DNA of 64,000 bases from JBBRVW01 sp038246545 (GTDB lineage: Bacteria > Actinomycetota > Actinomycetes > JACCUZ01): positions 62,001 to 126,000 of the forward strand of contig JBBRVW010000002.1 of the NCBI GenBank assembly GCA_038246545.1, read 5' to 3'. Numbering within the stretch: the first letter of the stretch is position 1; each line of letters begins with the position of its first letter. The position numbers and the translations under genes are program-made. Below, in pieces: positions 50,052 through 58,915 of this stretch. Below the pieces are notes generated by a model. The model did no database searches. It worked only from the letters and a program-made list of their open reading frames with translations, and had not been told where the DNA came from.

Positions 50052-51154
50052 CAGCCGGTCCGTGAGGTGGCGGCGACCACGAGGCGCGCCAGCACGTCGC
50101 GGGCCGCGTCCTCGATGCCCTCGGCACCCGCCAGCGCCTCGGCGGCCCGGGCCGCCTGCGCGGCGATGAGCTCCTCGACCACGATCAGAGCGCCGCTCCC
50201 GACGATCACCTCGCGGAGCGCGTCGACGCCCTCGGACCCGAGGTGCGGGTCGCCCAGCCCGGTCCGCAGCTGGGCGGCCTCGGCCGGCGAGCACCGCTCC
50301 ATCGTCAGCGCGACGAGCACAGTGCGCTTGCCCTCGCGGAGGTCGTCGCCGGCCGGCTTCCCGGTGACCGAGGGGTCGCCGAACACGCCCAGCACGTCGT
50401 CGCGAAGCTGGAACGCCTCGCCGAGCGCCCGCCCGTAGGTGTCGTAGGTCGACAGCAGCCGGTCGGACGCTCCGGCCAGGGTGCCGCCGAGCAGCAGCGG
50501 CTGCACCACGGAGTACTTGGCCGACTTGAAGAGGATCACGTGGCGGGCCCGCTCCACCGACGTCGACTCCTGGGCGGACTCGAGCATGTCGAGGTACTGC
50601 CCGCACATCAGCTCGGTGCGCATCCGGTCGAAGACGGCCCGGCCGGCCTGCAGCGTGTCGGCCGGCAGCCCCGACCCGGCGTACATCTCGTCGCACCAGG
50701 ACAGGCACAGGTCGCCGGCGAGGATCGCACCGGCGACGCCGAACGCCTCGGACGAGCCGAGCCACCGGTGTCGACGGTGCAGGGCGGCGATCCGGCGGTG
50801 CACGGCCGGCTGGCCGCGGCGGGTGTCGCTGCCGTCCATGACGTCGTCGTGCACGAGCGCCGCGGCCTGGAACAGCTCCAGCGCGGCGGCCACGGAGACG
50901 ATCTCGGGGGAGTCGTCGCCGCCGGCGCCGCGCCAGCCCCAGTAGCAGAAGGCCGGCCGGAGCCGCTTCCCGCCGCGGAGCAGGTCGATGAGCGAGTCCA
51001 TGAGCGGCGCGAGGTCGTCGCCGACACCGTCGAGGACGTCGGCCTGCCGGGCGAGCTGGTCGTCGAGGGCCTTGTCGACGCGGCTTCGCAGGCCCTCCGC
51101 CTCGAGGGGATGCTGAGACGGAGCGGGTGTCACAGCCTCTGAGGGTACGGGCAT
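50051..51154 (-). CDS. crtE: Polyprenyl (geranylgeranyl) diphosphate synthase CrtE/IdsA
   Basis: A 367-residue trans-prenyl synthase: LLRGGKRLRPAFCYWG, first Asp-rich motif HDDVMDGSDTRRG, second motif QLRDDVLGVFGD. Makes geranylgeranyl diphosphate for carotenoids and possibly for other lipids. In M. tuberculosis the equivalent position (idsA2) is beside the MTHFR-like gene, as here. The start ATG at 51154 is 56 bp from the divergent metF. Confidence 0.92.
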   Translation of the reverse strand: MPVPSEAVTPAPSQHPLEAEGLRSRVDKALDDQLARQADVLDGVGDDLAPLMDSLIDLLRGGKRLRPAFCYWGWRGAGGDDSPEIVSVAAALELFQAAALVHDDVMDGSDTRRGQPAVHRRIAALHRRHRWLGSSEAFGVAGAILAGDLCLSWCDEMYAGSGLPADTLQAGRAVFDRMRTELMCGQYLDMLESAQESTSVERARHVILFKSAKYSVVQPLLLGGTLAGASDRLLSTYDTYGRALGEAFQLRDDVLGVFGDPSVTGKPAGDDLREGKRTVLVALTMERCSPAEAAQLRTGLGDPHLGSEGVDALREVIVGSGALIVVEELIAAQAARAAEALAGAEGIEDAARDVLARLVVAATSRTG

Positions 51155-51210
51155 GTCCCGTCTTCCGGTCGCCGGCGGTGCCCGGATGCGCTCCCGGTTA
51201 GCGTGGTGGC

Positions 51211-52155
51211 ATGACCGCCGCGCCGTTCCACGACCCCTGGTCGCGCGCCAGCGTGATGCCCGCGAGCCGTCGCGCGCCCTCCCTGGGCGAGCTGCTGGCC
51301 TCGGGCCGCCGTTCCTACTCCTTCGAGTTCTTCCCGCCCAAGACCGAGGACGGCGAGCGCAAGCTCTGGGTCACCCTGCGCCAGCTCGAGGCGCTGCGGC
51401 CGACGTTCGTCTCGGTGACGTACGGCGCCGGCGGGTCCACGCGCGACCGCACCGTGGACATGACCGGGCGGATCGCCACCGACACCACGCTCATGCCGGT
51501 CGGCCACTTCACCGCCGTCGACCACTCGTTCGCCGAGCTCCGGCACATCATCGGCCAGTACGCCTCGGCCGGTGTCCGCAACGTGCTGGCCCTGCGCGGC
51601 GACCCGCCGGGCGACCCGGCCGCCGAGTGGCAGCGACACCCCGACGGGGTCGCCTACGCCGAGGACCTGGTCCGGCTGCTCAAGGAGTCCGGCGACTTCA
51701 GCGTCGGGGTCGCCGCCTTCCCGGAGAAGCACCCGCGGTCCCCCGACTGGGACACGGACACCAGGTACTTCGTGCAGAAGGTGCGCGCGGGCGCCGACTA
51801 CGCCATCACCCAGATGTTCTTCCACGCCGACGACTTCCTCCGGCTGCGCGACCGGGTCGTGGCGGCGGGCTCCGACGTGCCGATCATCCCGGGCATCATG
51901 CCGGCGACCAACGCGCGGCAGATCGAGCGGTTCGCCCAGCTGTCCAACGCGGCGTTCCCGCCGGACCTGGCGGCGCGGCTGCACGCCGCCGAGGGCGACT
52001 CTGACGAGATGCGCCGGATCGGGGTCGACGCCGCGACCGAGCTGTGCGAGCGGCTGCTCGGCGAGGGCGTGCCGGGACTGCACTTCATCACGCTCAACAC
52101 CTCGACGGCGACCCGCGAGATCTACCGCAACCTCGGCCTCGCCGACCGCACCTGA
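51211..52155 (+). CDS. metF: Methylenetetrahydrofolate reductase (MTHFR)
   Basis: A 314-residue TIM-barrel reductase: YSFEFFPPKTEDG, VSVTYGAGGSTRDRT, NVLALRGDPPGD, QMFFHADDF and PIIPGIMPAT are the family blocks. It makes 5-methyl-THF for methionine synthesis; the actinobacterial type probably uses NADH and FAD. ATG at 51211. It is followed 37 bp later by a CDP-alcohol enzyme gene. Confidence 0.94.
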   Translation: MTAAPFHDPWSRASVMPASRRAPSLGELLASGRRSYSFEFFPPKTEDGERKLWVTLRQLEALRPTFVSVTYGAGGSTRDRTVDMTGRIATDTTLMPVGHFTAVDHSFAELRHIIGQYASAGVRNVLALRGDPPGDPAAEWQRHPDGVAYAEDLVRLLKESGDFSVGVAAFPEKHPRSPDWDTDTRYFVQKVRAGADYAITQMFFHADDFLRLRDRVVAAGSDVPIIPGIMPATNARQIERFAQLSNAAFPPDLAARLHAAEGDSDEMRRIGVDAATELCERLLGEGVPGLHFITLNTSTATREIYRNLGLADRT

Positions 52156-52192
52156 CCACCGCGCCGTGACGCCGCAGGACCGTGCCCGGCCG

Positions 52193-52834
52193 ATGACCCG
52201 CGAGGAGTACCTCGACGGGTGGCAGCGGCTGCACGGCGGCTACGACCCGCGGGGTAACGCGCTGGTCCGCGGTTGGCTCACCGGGTCGTACGCCGTGGCG
52301 CGCCCGGTCGCCGCGATGGGGACCTCGCCCGACGTCGTGACCGTCGTCGGGGTGCTGGTGTCCGCGCTGGTTCTGTGGCCGGCCGCGGCCGGCGGCCGGT
52401 GGCTGCTGGCGGCCGCACTGGTCGTGGTGCTGTCCGCGCTGCTGGACAACGTCGACGGGGCCGTCGCGGTCCTCACCGACCGGGCCACGGCCTGGGGCGC
52501 GGTGCTGGACGCCGTAGCCGACCGGGTGGCGGACCTGTTCTTCGTGCTGGCCCTGCTGCTGGCCGGCGCCCACCCGGCCGTCTGCGCGGCGGGTGCCGCG
52601 CTGATGCTGCTGCAGGAGTACCTCCGGGCCCGGGCCGCCGGTGCCGGCATGGCCGAGGTCGGCGTCGTCACCGTGTGGGAGCGGCCGACGAGGGTGGTCG
52701 TGACGGCGGCATTCCTGGGGTCGGCCGCGTTCCTCGGCGACCCGTGGCCGGACCTCGGGGCAGCCGCCTGGGTGGGTCTCGGCGTCGTCGGGCTGCTGCA
52801 GCTCGGGCGGGCCGTCCGCGAACGGCTGCGCTGA
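52193..52834 (+). CDS. CDP-alcohol phosphatidyltransferase family membrane protein
   Basis: A 213-residue protein with about six membrane helices and the catalytic pattern DNVDGAVAVLTDRATAWG, AVLDAVADR (DxxDG..., D...D). The Arg normally after DGxxA is replaced by Val, so substrate use may differ. The family makes phospholipids such as phosphatidylglycerol phosphate or inositol lipids; which is unclear. ATG at 52193 used; GTG at 52166 is an alternative. Confidence 0.72.
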   Translation: MTREEYLDGWQRLHGGYDPRGNALVRGWLTGSYAVARPVAAMGTSPDVVTVVGVLVSALVLWPAAAGGRWLLAAALVVVLSALLDNVDGAVAVLTDRATAWGAVLDAVADRVADLFFVLALLLAGAHPAVCAAGAALMLLQEYLRARAAGAGMAEVGVVTVWERPTRVVVTAAFLGSAAFLGDPWPDLGAAAWVGLGVVGLLQLGRAVRERLR

Positions 52835-52871
52835 GGCAACGCCCGGGCCCCCCGGCGCCTGACCTCACACC

Positions 52872-54377
52872 TCAGGCCGGGCCCACCAGCCCGGCGACGA
52901 TAGCCGCCGAGAGCCCGACCAGCGGGAGGCCGCCGCCGGGGTGCGCCGACCCGCCGACCAGGAAGAGCCCCGGCAGCGGGGACCGGTTGGCCGGTCGGAG
53001 GAAGGCCGCCCGGGCCCCGTTCGACGACGTGCCGTAGATCGCCCCGCCGGGCGACCAGGTGGCCCGCTCCAGGTCGGCGGGGGTGCGCACCTCGCGCCAC
53101 AGCACGCGGTCGCGCACGTCCAGCCCCCGTCGCGCCATCACGTCGAGCACCTGGTCGGCGTACGACGACGCCAGCCCCGGCGCCGTCCAGTCGACGGCAC
53201 CAGGGCCGGAGCCGTGCCGGGGCGCGTTGACGAGCACGAACCACGACTCGTGGTCGTCGTCCGGCCGCAGGGCCGCGTCGTCCGGCGCGCTGACGTAGAC
53301 CGTGGGGTCCTCGACCGGTCGCGCGTCGCGACCGAACACCGCGTCGAACTCGGCGTCGTAGTCGTCCGGGAACAGCACGGTGTGGTGGGCGAGGCCCGGC
53401 GTGCGGCCGCGCAGCGCGAGCAGGACGACGACGCCGGAGAGCGACGGCGTCGCACGGCGCAGACGTCGCCGGGCCTGATCGGCGGCCGCGCGGGGGAGCA
53501 GGTCGGCGTAGAGCTGCGCCGCGTCGGCGTCGGACACCACGACGTCCGCGGGCAGTCGCTCGCCGTCGGCGAGCAGCACGCCGGCGGCCCGGCCACCCTC
53601 GACCACGACGGACGCGACCGGTGCCTCGGTGCGGACCGTGACGCCGCGCAGCAGCGCCCGCTCGTGCACGGCTTCGCCCAGGCGCCGGAGGCCGCCCGTG
53701 ACGTACCAGGCGCCGAAGGTCTGCTCGACGTAGGGCACGACCGCCAGTGCTGCCGGGGCGCGCCGGGGGTCGGAGCCGGTGTAGGTGGCGTACCGGTCGA
53801 GGAACATCCGCAGCCGGGGGTCGCGCAGGTACTCGCGACCGAGACCGCGCAGGGTGCGCCAGGGTGCGACGGTACGGAGGTCGGTCGTCCGCCGGGCCAG
53901 CCGGAGCAGGTCACGGGCGCCGCCCAGCGGCGACTCGAGGAACGGCTCGCGGGTGACCTGCCAGATCTCGTGCGCCCGGTCCAGGAAGCGCGCCCAGTCG
54001 GCGCCGGCGCCCGGTCCGAGCGTGTCGTCGAGCGCGGTGCGCAGCCGCGCGGGCGAGGCGTTGGGCACGTCGAGCCAGGTGGCGTCGTGGCCACGCACGG
54101 CCGGGAAGCGGTAGCGCGCCACGGGGTCCACCGGCTGCAGGTCGAGGCTGTCCTCGAGCGGCTTGCCCGTCTTGACGAACAGGTCGCGGTACACGGCGGG
54201 CAGCGTCAGCAGTGATGGCCCGGTGTCGAAGGTGAAGCCGTCCCGCGAGAAGGTACCGAGCTTGCCGCCCCAGGTGGGTGCCTGCTCGCAGACGACCACG
54301 TCGTGGCCGAGGGTCGCCAGCCGGGCGGCGACGGCGAGCCCCGCCATGCCGGCCCCGACCACCACGACGCGTGCCAC
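52872..54377 (-). CDS. Second phytoene-desaturase-family oxidoreductase
   Basis: A 501-residue CrtI/CrtN/CrtD-type FAD enzyme: VVVVGAGMAGLAVAARLATL, GFTFDTGPSLLTLP and the end FLVGGSAHPGGGLPLVGLS. GTG at 54377. It differs from the crtI product, so could be a further desaturase (for example 3',4'-desaturase) or act on another substrate. It ends next to the CDP-alcohol gene (37 bp) and faces the molybdopterin genes. The AHPGGGxP motif is shared with the protein that ends at 63840. Confidence 0.8.
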   Translation of the reverse strand: MARVVVVGAGMAGLAVAARLATLGHDVVVCEQAPTWGGKLGTFSRDGFTFDTGPSLLTLPAVYRDLFVKTGKPLEDSLDLQPVDPVARYRFPAVRGHDATWLDVPNASPARLRTALDDTLGPGAGADWARFLDRAHEIWQVTREPFLESPLGGARDLLRLARRTTDLRTVAPWRTLRGLGREYLRDPRLRMFLDRYATYTGSDPRRAPAALAVVPYVEQTFGAWYVTGGLRRLGEAVHERALLRGVTVRTEAPVASVVVEGGRAAGVLLADGERLPADVVVSDADAAQLYADLLPRAAADQARRRLRRATPSLSGVVVLLALRGRTPGLAHHTVLFPDDYDAEFDAVFGRDARPVEDPTVYVSAPDDAALRPDDDHESWFVLVNAPRHGSGPGAVDWTAPGLASSYADQVLDVMARRGLDVRDRVLWREVRTPADLERATWSPGGAIYGTSSNGARAAFLRPANRSPLPGLFLVGGSAHPGGGLPLVGLSAAIVAGLVGPA

Positions 54378-54443
54378 AGGCCAGGACCTTACGAAGCCGT
54401 GACGTGGCGGGCACCTCGGGGGCCGGCGAGGGACCATCGAGGG

Positions 54444-55985
54444 GTGAGCGCCCCGCCTCCCGAGCCCGAGCTGCCGTACCCGCGGCTGCTCGGTGCTGCG
54501 GCAGGAGTCCTGTCGGCGCTCACGGCACTGGCCGCCGCGGAGCTCGCTGCCGCCTTCGTGCGGCCCGAGGCGTCCCCCGTGGTGGCGGTGGGCGGCAACG
54601 TCGTCGACCTGACACCCACCTGGCTCCGCGAGTTCGCGGTCACCCGGTTCGGGACGCATGACAAGGCAGTCCTGATCGGTGGTGTCCTCACGGCGCTGGT
54701 CCTTCTCGCGCTGGCGACCGGAGCGGTCGCGGTGCGGCACCGTGCGGTGGGGCTGGCCGGCGTCGTGGCGCTGGGGCTGGTGGGTGCGCTCGCCGCCGCG
54801 ACCCGACCGGACGCGGAGCGGCTGGACGCCGTCCCGTCGGTCGTCGGCGCCGTGGCCGGCGCGATGGCGCTCGTCCGGCTGCTGCGGCCGCTGGATCGCC
54901 CACCCGGGGCGCCGACCGACGAGCGGCGCAGGCAGCTGCTGGTGACCGCGCTCGGGGTGGCGGCCGGGTCGCTGGTCGCCGGGTCGGTGGGCCGATGGGT
55001 GACGTCGCACCGCACGTCGGTCACCGCCTCCCGCGCAGCGGTCCGGCTGCCGACGGCTGCCGACCCGGGCACCGCCGTCCCGGGCTCCGAGCTCGGCATC
55101 CGCGGACTGAGCCCGTTCCTGACCCCGAACGACGACTTCTACCGGATCGACACCGCGCTGGTCGTGCCGCAGGTGCCGGCCGAGGGCTGGCAGCTGCGGG
55201 TGCACGGCATGGTCGACCGCGAGATCGTGCTGACCTTCGACCAGCTGCTGCAGCGTGAGCTGGTCGAGCGCGACATCACCCTGACCTGCGTCTCCAACGA
55301 GGTGGGTGGCTACCTCGCCGGCAACGCCCGGTGGCTCGGGGTGCGGCTCGCCGACCTGCTGACCGAGGCCGGGGTGCACCCGGACGCCGACATGGTGCTG
55401 AGCCGGTCGAAGGACGGCATGTCCATCGGGACACCGACAGCGGTCGTGATGGACGGGCGCGACGCGCTGCTCGCCGTGGGCATGAACGGCGAGCCGCTGC
55501 CGGCCGAGCACGGCTTCCCGGTGCGGATGGTGGTCCCCGGTCTCTACGGCTACGTGTCCGCCACGAAGTGGCTCGTCGACCTGGAGCTGACCAGGTTCGA
55601 CCGCGAGTCGCCCTACTGGGTCGCGCGTGGCTGGGTGCCGAAGGCGCCGGTCCTGACGATGTCGCGCATCGACACCCCCAGCCCGTTCGCCAAGCTCCGT
55701 GCCGGCCGGGTGGCGGTCGCCGGTGTCGCGTGGGCACAGCACCGCGGCATCGACAAGGTCGAGGTGCGCGTCGACGGCGGGCCGTGGTCGACAGCGCGGC
55801 TCGCGGCCGTGCCCTCCACCGACACCTGGCGGCAGTGGGTCTGGCAGTGGGACGCGGCACCGGGCGCGCACGTCCTCGAGGTGCGTGCCACCGACAGCAC
55901 AGGCGCGGTCCAGCCCGGACGACGGACGGCACCGTTCCCTCGCGGCGCGACGGGCTGGTCCTCGACGCAGGTGGCCGTGGGCTGA
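54444..55985 (+). CDS. Membrane-anchored sulfite-oxidase-type molybdopterin oxidoreductase, copy 1
   Basis: A 513-residue protein with four N-terminal membrane helices (to about residue 185) followed by a secreted-side sulfite-oxidase fold: FLTPNDDFYRIDTAL, ERDITLTCVSNEVGG with Mo-ligand Cys282, GMNGEPLPAEHGFPVRM and a C-terminal Ig-like dimer domain. Substrate not known; sulfite or S-/N-oxides are possible. GTG at 54444. Followed by its duplicate 110 bp later; both share the same layout. I see no heme subunit gene. Confidence 0.87.
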   Translation: MSAPPPEPELPYPRLLGAAAGVLSALTALAAAELAAAFVRPEASPVVAVGGNVVDLTPTWLREFAVTRFGTHDKAVLIGGVLTALVLLALATGAVAVRHRAVGLAGVVALGLVGALAAATRPDAERLDAVPSVVGAVAGAMALVRLLRPLDRPPGAPTDERRRQLLVTALGVAAGSLVAGSVGRWVTSHRTSVTASRAAVRLPTAADPGTAVPGSELGIRGLSPFLTPNDDFYRIDTALVVPQVPAEGWQLRVHGMVDREIVLTFDQLLQRELVERDITLTCVSNEVGGYLAGNARWLGVRLADLLTEAGVHPDADMVLSRSKDGMSIGTPTAVVMDGRDALLAVGMNGEPLPAEHGFPVRMVVPGLYGYVSATKWLVDLELTRFDRESPYWVARGWVPKAPVLTMSRIDTPSPFAKLRAGRVAVAGVAWAQHRGIDKVEVRVDGGPWSTARLAAVPSTDTWRQWVWQWDAAPGAHVLEVRATDSTGAVQPGRRTAPFPRGATGWSSTQVAVG

Positions 55986-56095
55986 CCCGCCGCAGCATGA
56001 CGTGCTGCGCCCGCCGTTGTGCCGAACAGGTCACGACTCAGTGAAAACGGTCACATCGCCAATCCGCCGTACACGCCGGTGGAGAACCCCCTCCC

Positions 56096-57670
56096 GTGAC
56101 CGACACCAGGCAGCCCGACACCGCGGCAGCGGCGTCGACCGACGACGCCCCGCTGCGGGCGCGTCCCTGGTACGGCGCTCTTGCCGGTCTGCTCGCGGCC
56201 CTCGCTGCGCTCGCGGTCGCCGAGCTCGCTGCCACGCTGGTGCGTGCGCAGGCCTCGCCGGTGATCGCCGTCGGGGGCAGCGTGATCGACGCGACGCCGA
56301 CCCCGCTCAAGGAGTTCGCGGTCCGCGAGTTCGGCACCAACGACAAGCCGGTGCTCATCGGCTCGATCCTGGCCGTACTGGTGGTGCTCGCTCTCGTCAC
56401 CGGCGCCCTCGCCGTCCGGCACCGCGTCGTCGGGCTCGCCGGCGTCGCCGTGCTCGGTCTGGTCGGTGCTGCGGCGGCTGCGACCCGACCCGACGCGCAG
56501 GCGCTGGACCCGTTCCCGTCGCTGGTCGGTGCCGTCGTCGGCGCCATGGCGCTGATCCTGCTGCTGCGACCCCTCACCGGCTCGCACGAGGCAGCGTCCG
56601 GTGTGCGCCGCCGGCAGCTGCTCGTCACCGGGCTGTGGGTCGCCGCCGGCTCGCTCGCGGCCGGAACCGTCGGACGGTTCGTCAACTCCCGCCGCGGTGA
56701 CGTCACGGCGTCGCGGGCGGCGGTCGACCTCCCGGCGCCGGCCAGCGCCGCCAAGGCGGTCCCGGCCGGTGCCGAGCTCTCACTGGTCGGTCTGAGCAGC
56801 TTCGTGACGCCCAACAAGGACTTCTACCGGGTCGACACCGCTCTCGTCGTGCCGCAGGTGGCCACCGATGGCTGGACCCTCAAGGTCCACGGCATGGTGG
56901 ACAAGGAGATCGAGCTCGACTTCGCGCAGCTGCTCGGGCGTGACCTGGTCGAGCGCGACATCACCCTCACCTGCGTCTCCAACGAGGTCGGCGGCAAGTA
57001 CGCCGGCAACGCGCGCTGGCTCGGCGCGCTGCTCGCGCCCCTGCTCGAGGAGGTCGGCGTCCATGACGACGCCGACATGGTCCTCAGCCGGTCCACCGAT
57101 GGCATGACCATCGGCACGCCCACCGCGGTCGTCATGGACGGCCGCGACGCGATGCTGGCCGTCGGCATGAACGGCGAGCCGCTGCCGGCCGAGCACGGCT
57201 TCCCGGTCCGCATGGTCGTCCCCGGGCTGTACGGCTACGTCTCCGCCACCAAGTGGCTCGTGGACATCGAGCTGACGAGGTTCGACAAGGACACGCCCTA
57301 CTGGACCGAGCGCGGCTGGGCGCCGAAGGCGCCGATCAAGGTCATGTCGCGCATCGACACCCCCAAGCCCTTCGCCCAGCTGAAGCCCGGCAAGGTCGCC
57401 GTCGCCGGAGTGGCGTGGGCGCAGCACCGCGGCATCGACAAGGTCGAGGTGCGCGTCGACGGCGGCCGCTGGAAGACCGCCCGCCTCGCCGGCGTCCCCT
57501 CGACCGACACCTGGCGGCAGTGGGTGTGGGAGTGGGACGCCTCCTCCGGCCCGCACGACATCGAGGTCCGCGCCACCGACGCCACCGGCGCCACCCAGCC
57601 CGAGAAGCGGGCTGCCCCGTTCCCGTCCGGCGCGACCGGATGGCACTCGACCGCAGTGACGGTCAGCTGA
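56096..57670 (+). CDS. Membrane-anchored sulfite-oxidase-type molybdopterin oxidoreductase, copy 2
   Basis: A 524-residue paralogue of the preceding gene, with the same four helices, FVTPNKDFYRVDTAL, ERDITLTCVSNEVGG (Cys293) and long identical blocks such as GMNGEPLPAEHGFPVRMVVP. The sequence conservation is much higher in the catalytic part than in the linker, so the duplication is old enough to have drifted. GTG at 56096, with CCCTCCC upstream giving little help. It leads to the fasciclin lipoprotein (76 bp). Confidence 0.87.
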   Translation: MTDTRQPDTAAAASTDDAPLRARPWYGALAGLLAALAALAVAELAATLVRAQASPVIAVGGSVIDATPTPLKEFAVREFGTNDKPVLIGSILAVLVVLALVTGALAVRHRVVGLAGVAVLGLVGAAAAATRPDAQALDPFPSLVGAVVGAMALILLLRPLTGSHEAASGVRRRQLLVTGLWVAAGSLAAGTVGRFVNSRRGDVTASRAAVDLPAPASAAKAVPAGAELSLVGLSSFVTPNKDFYRVDTALVVPQVATDGWTLKVHGMVDKEIELDFAQLLGRDLVERDITLTCVSNEVGGKYAGNARWLGALLAPLLEEVGVHDDADMVLSRSTDGMTIGTPTAVVMDGRDAMLAVGMNGEPLPAEHGFPVRMVVPGLYGYVSATKWLVDIELTRFDKDTPYWTERGWAPKAPIKVMSRIDTPKPFAQLKPGKVAVAGVAWAQHRGIDKVEVRVDGGRWKTARLAGVPSTDTWRQWVWEWDASSGPHDIEVRATDATGATQPEKRAAPFPSGATGWHSTAVTVS

Positions 57671-57746
57671 CCCGACCGCTCCGGCGGCCGTTCGACGAAC
57701 ACCACGATCACCCCTGCGTCACCCACCCCGAAAGAGAGATCCACTC

Positions 57747-58394
57747 ATGAAGGTCCGCTCGAACCGTTCCATCGCGCTGGCGGCAGCCGGTATCGCCCTC
57801 GCCCTGCCGGCCCTCGCCGCCTGCGGGGGCAGCAGCGACACCACTGCCTCCACGTCCTCCGCCAGCACGCCGGCCGAGAGCACCCCGGCGGCGAGCTCGG
57901 ACGCCGCCACGACCGGCGACCAGCCGTTCGGGCCAGGCTGCGCCTCGGTGCCGACCAGCGGCTCCGGCAGCTTCGACGGCATGGCCGCCGACCCGGTCGC
58001 CACCGCCGCCTCGCACAACCCGCTGCTGTCGACCCTCGTGACTGCAGTCGGCGAGGCGAAGCTCGGCGACACCCTGAACAGCGCCCAGGACATCACCGTG
58101 TTCGCGCCCACCAACGACGCGTTCAAGGCGATGGACCAGGCCACCCTGAAGAAGGCGATGGGTGACCCGAACGGCCTGCTCAAGACCGTGCTCACCTACC
58201 ACGTCATCCCGGGCAAGCTCACCCCCGAGCAGCTCGCCGGCACCCACAAGACGCTCCAGGGCGACTCGGTGACCGTCGAGGGCAGCGGCGAGGAGTTCAC
58301 CGTCGACGGCGGCGCCAAGGTGATCTGCGGCAACGTGCAGACCGCCAACGCCACCGTGTACATCATCGACGGCGTGCTCGCCCCGAAGGGCTGA
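57747..58394 (+). CDS. Fasciclin-domain lipoprotein
   Basis: A 215-residue lipoprotein: signal with lipobox LAAC (Cys26), a Ser/Thr/Ala linker, and one FAS1 domain with NPLLSTLVTAVGEAKLGDTL, ITVFAPTNDAFK and TYHVIPGKL. It resembles MPT83/MPT70 of mycobacteria, which are surface proteins of unknown partner. It follows two molybdopterin oxidoreductases in the same direction; whether they share regulation is not clear. A clear terminator follows. Confidence 0.9.
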   Translation: MKVRSNRSIALAAAGIALALPALAACGGSSDTTASTSSASTPAESTPAASSDAATTGDQPFGPGCASVPTSGSGSFDGMAADPVATAASHNPLLSTLVTAVGEAKLGDTLNSAQDITVFAPTNDAFKAMDQATLKKAMGDPNGLLKTVLTYHVIPGKLTPEQLAGTHKTLQGDSVTVEGSGEEFTVDGGAKVICGNVQTANATVYIIDGVLAPKG

Positions 58395-58410
58395 CCCACC
58401 CGCACCGCAC

Positions 58411-58448
58411 GGCGGCCCCGCAGACCGGAGACGGTCTGCGGGGCCGCC
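58411..58448. terminator. Strong bidirectional hairpin terminator
   Basis: A perfect 17-bp stem: GGCGGCCCCGCAGACCG at 58411-58427, loop GAGA, CGGTCTGCGGGGCCGCC at 58432-58448. It lies between the fasciclin stop (plus) and the VOC gene stop (minus), so it can end both. No T-run. Confidence 0.8.
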
Positions 58449-58463
58449 TGCTGCCCGGGCCGG

Positions 58464-58856
58464 TCAGCGGGCAGCCGGGAACGCCTCGACGCGGGATCGC
58501 AGCACGCACAGCTCGTTGCCCTCGGGGTCGGCCAGCACGACCCACGGCTGCTCGCCCTGGCCGATGTCGACCCGTGTCGCTCCCAGGGCGAGGATCCGCT
58601 CGACCTCGGCGTCCTGGTCGCGGTCGGTCGCGTTGACGTCGAGGTGCACGCGGTTCTTGACCGTCTTCGGTCCGTCCGGCGTGCGCACGACGAGCACCGT
58701 CGGCCCCGCGCCGGGCGGCCCCGACAGCTCGCGGTACCAGTCCTCGGGCCCGTCCGAGGTGTCGCTGACCTGGTAGCCGAGCACCTCCGCCCAGAAGGAG
58801 CCGACCTTCTCGACGTCCTGGCAGTCGATGACGATCTCGCTGAGTCGGCAGGCCAT
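58464..58856 (-). CDS. VOC (glyoxalase/bleomycin resistance-like) family protein
   Basis: A 130-residue single-domain VOC protein: IVIDCQDVEKVGSFWAEVLG, VHLDVNATDRDQDAEVERIL and VLADPEGNELCVL. The fold holds a metal in glyoxalase and dioxygenases, but here the ligand set (His in VHLDV, Glu in GNELCVL) is partial. Substrate unknown. It is 59 bp from the next minus gene start. Confidence 0.8.
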   Translation of the reverse strand: MACRLSEIVIDCQDVEKVGSFWAEVLGYQVSDTSDGPEDWYRELSGPPGAGPTVLVVRTPDGPKTVKNRVHLDVNATDRDQDAEVERILALGATRVDIGQGEQPWVVLADPEGNELCVLRSRVEAFPAAR

Positions 58857-58915
58857 CCCCGGTCCTCTCGTCGGTGGTGGCGCCGGACGCTACCGCCCCC
58901 CCGCCGCCCGCGCCG

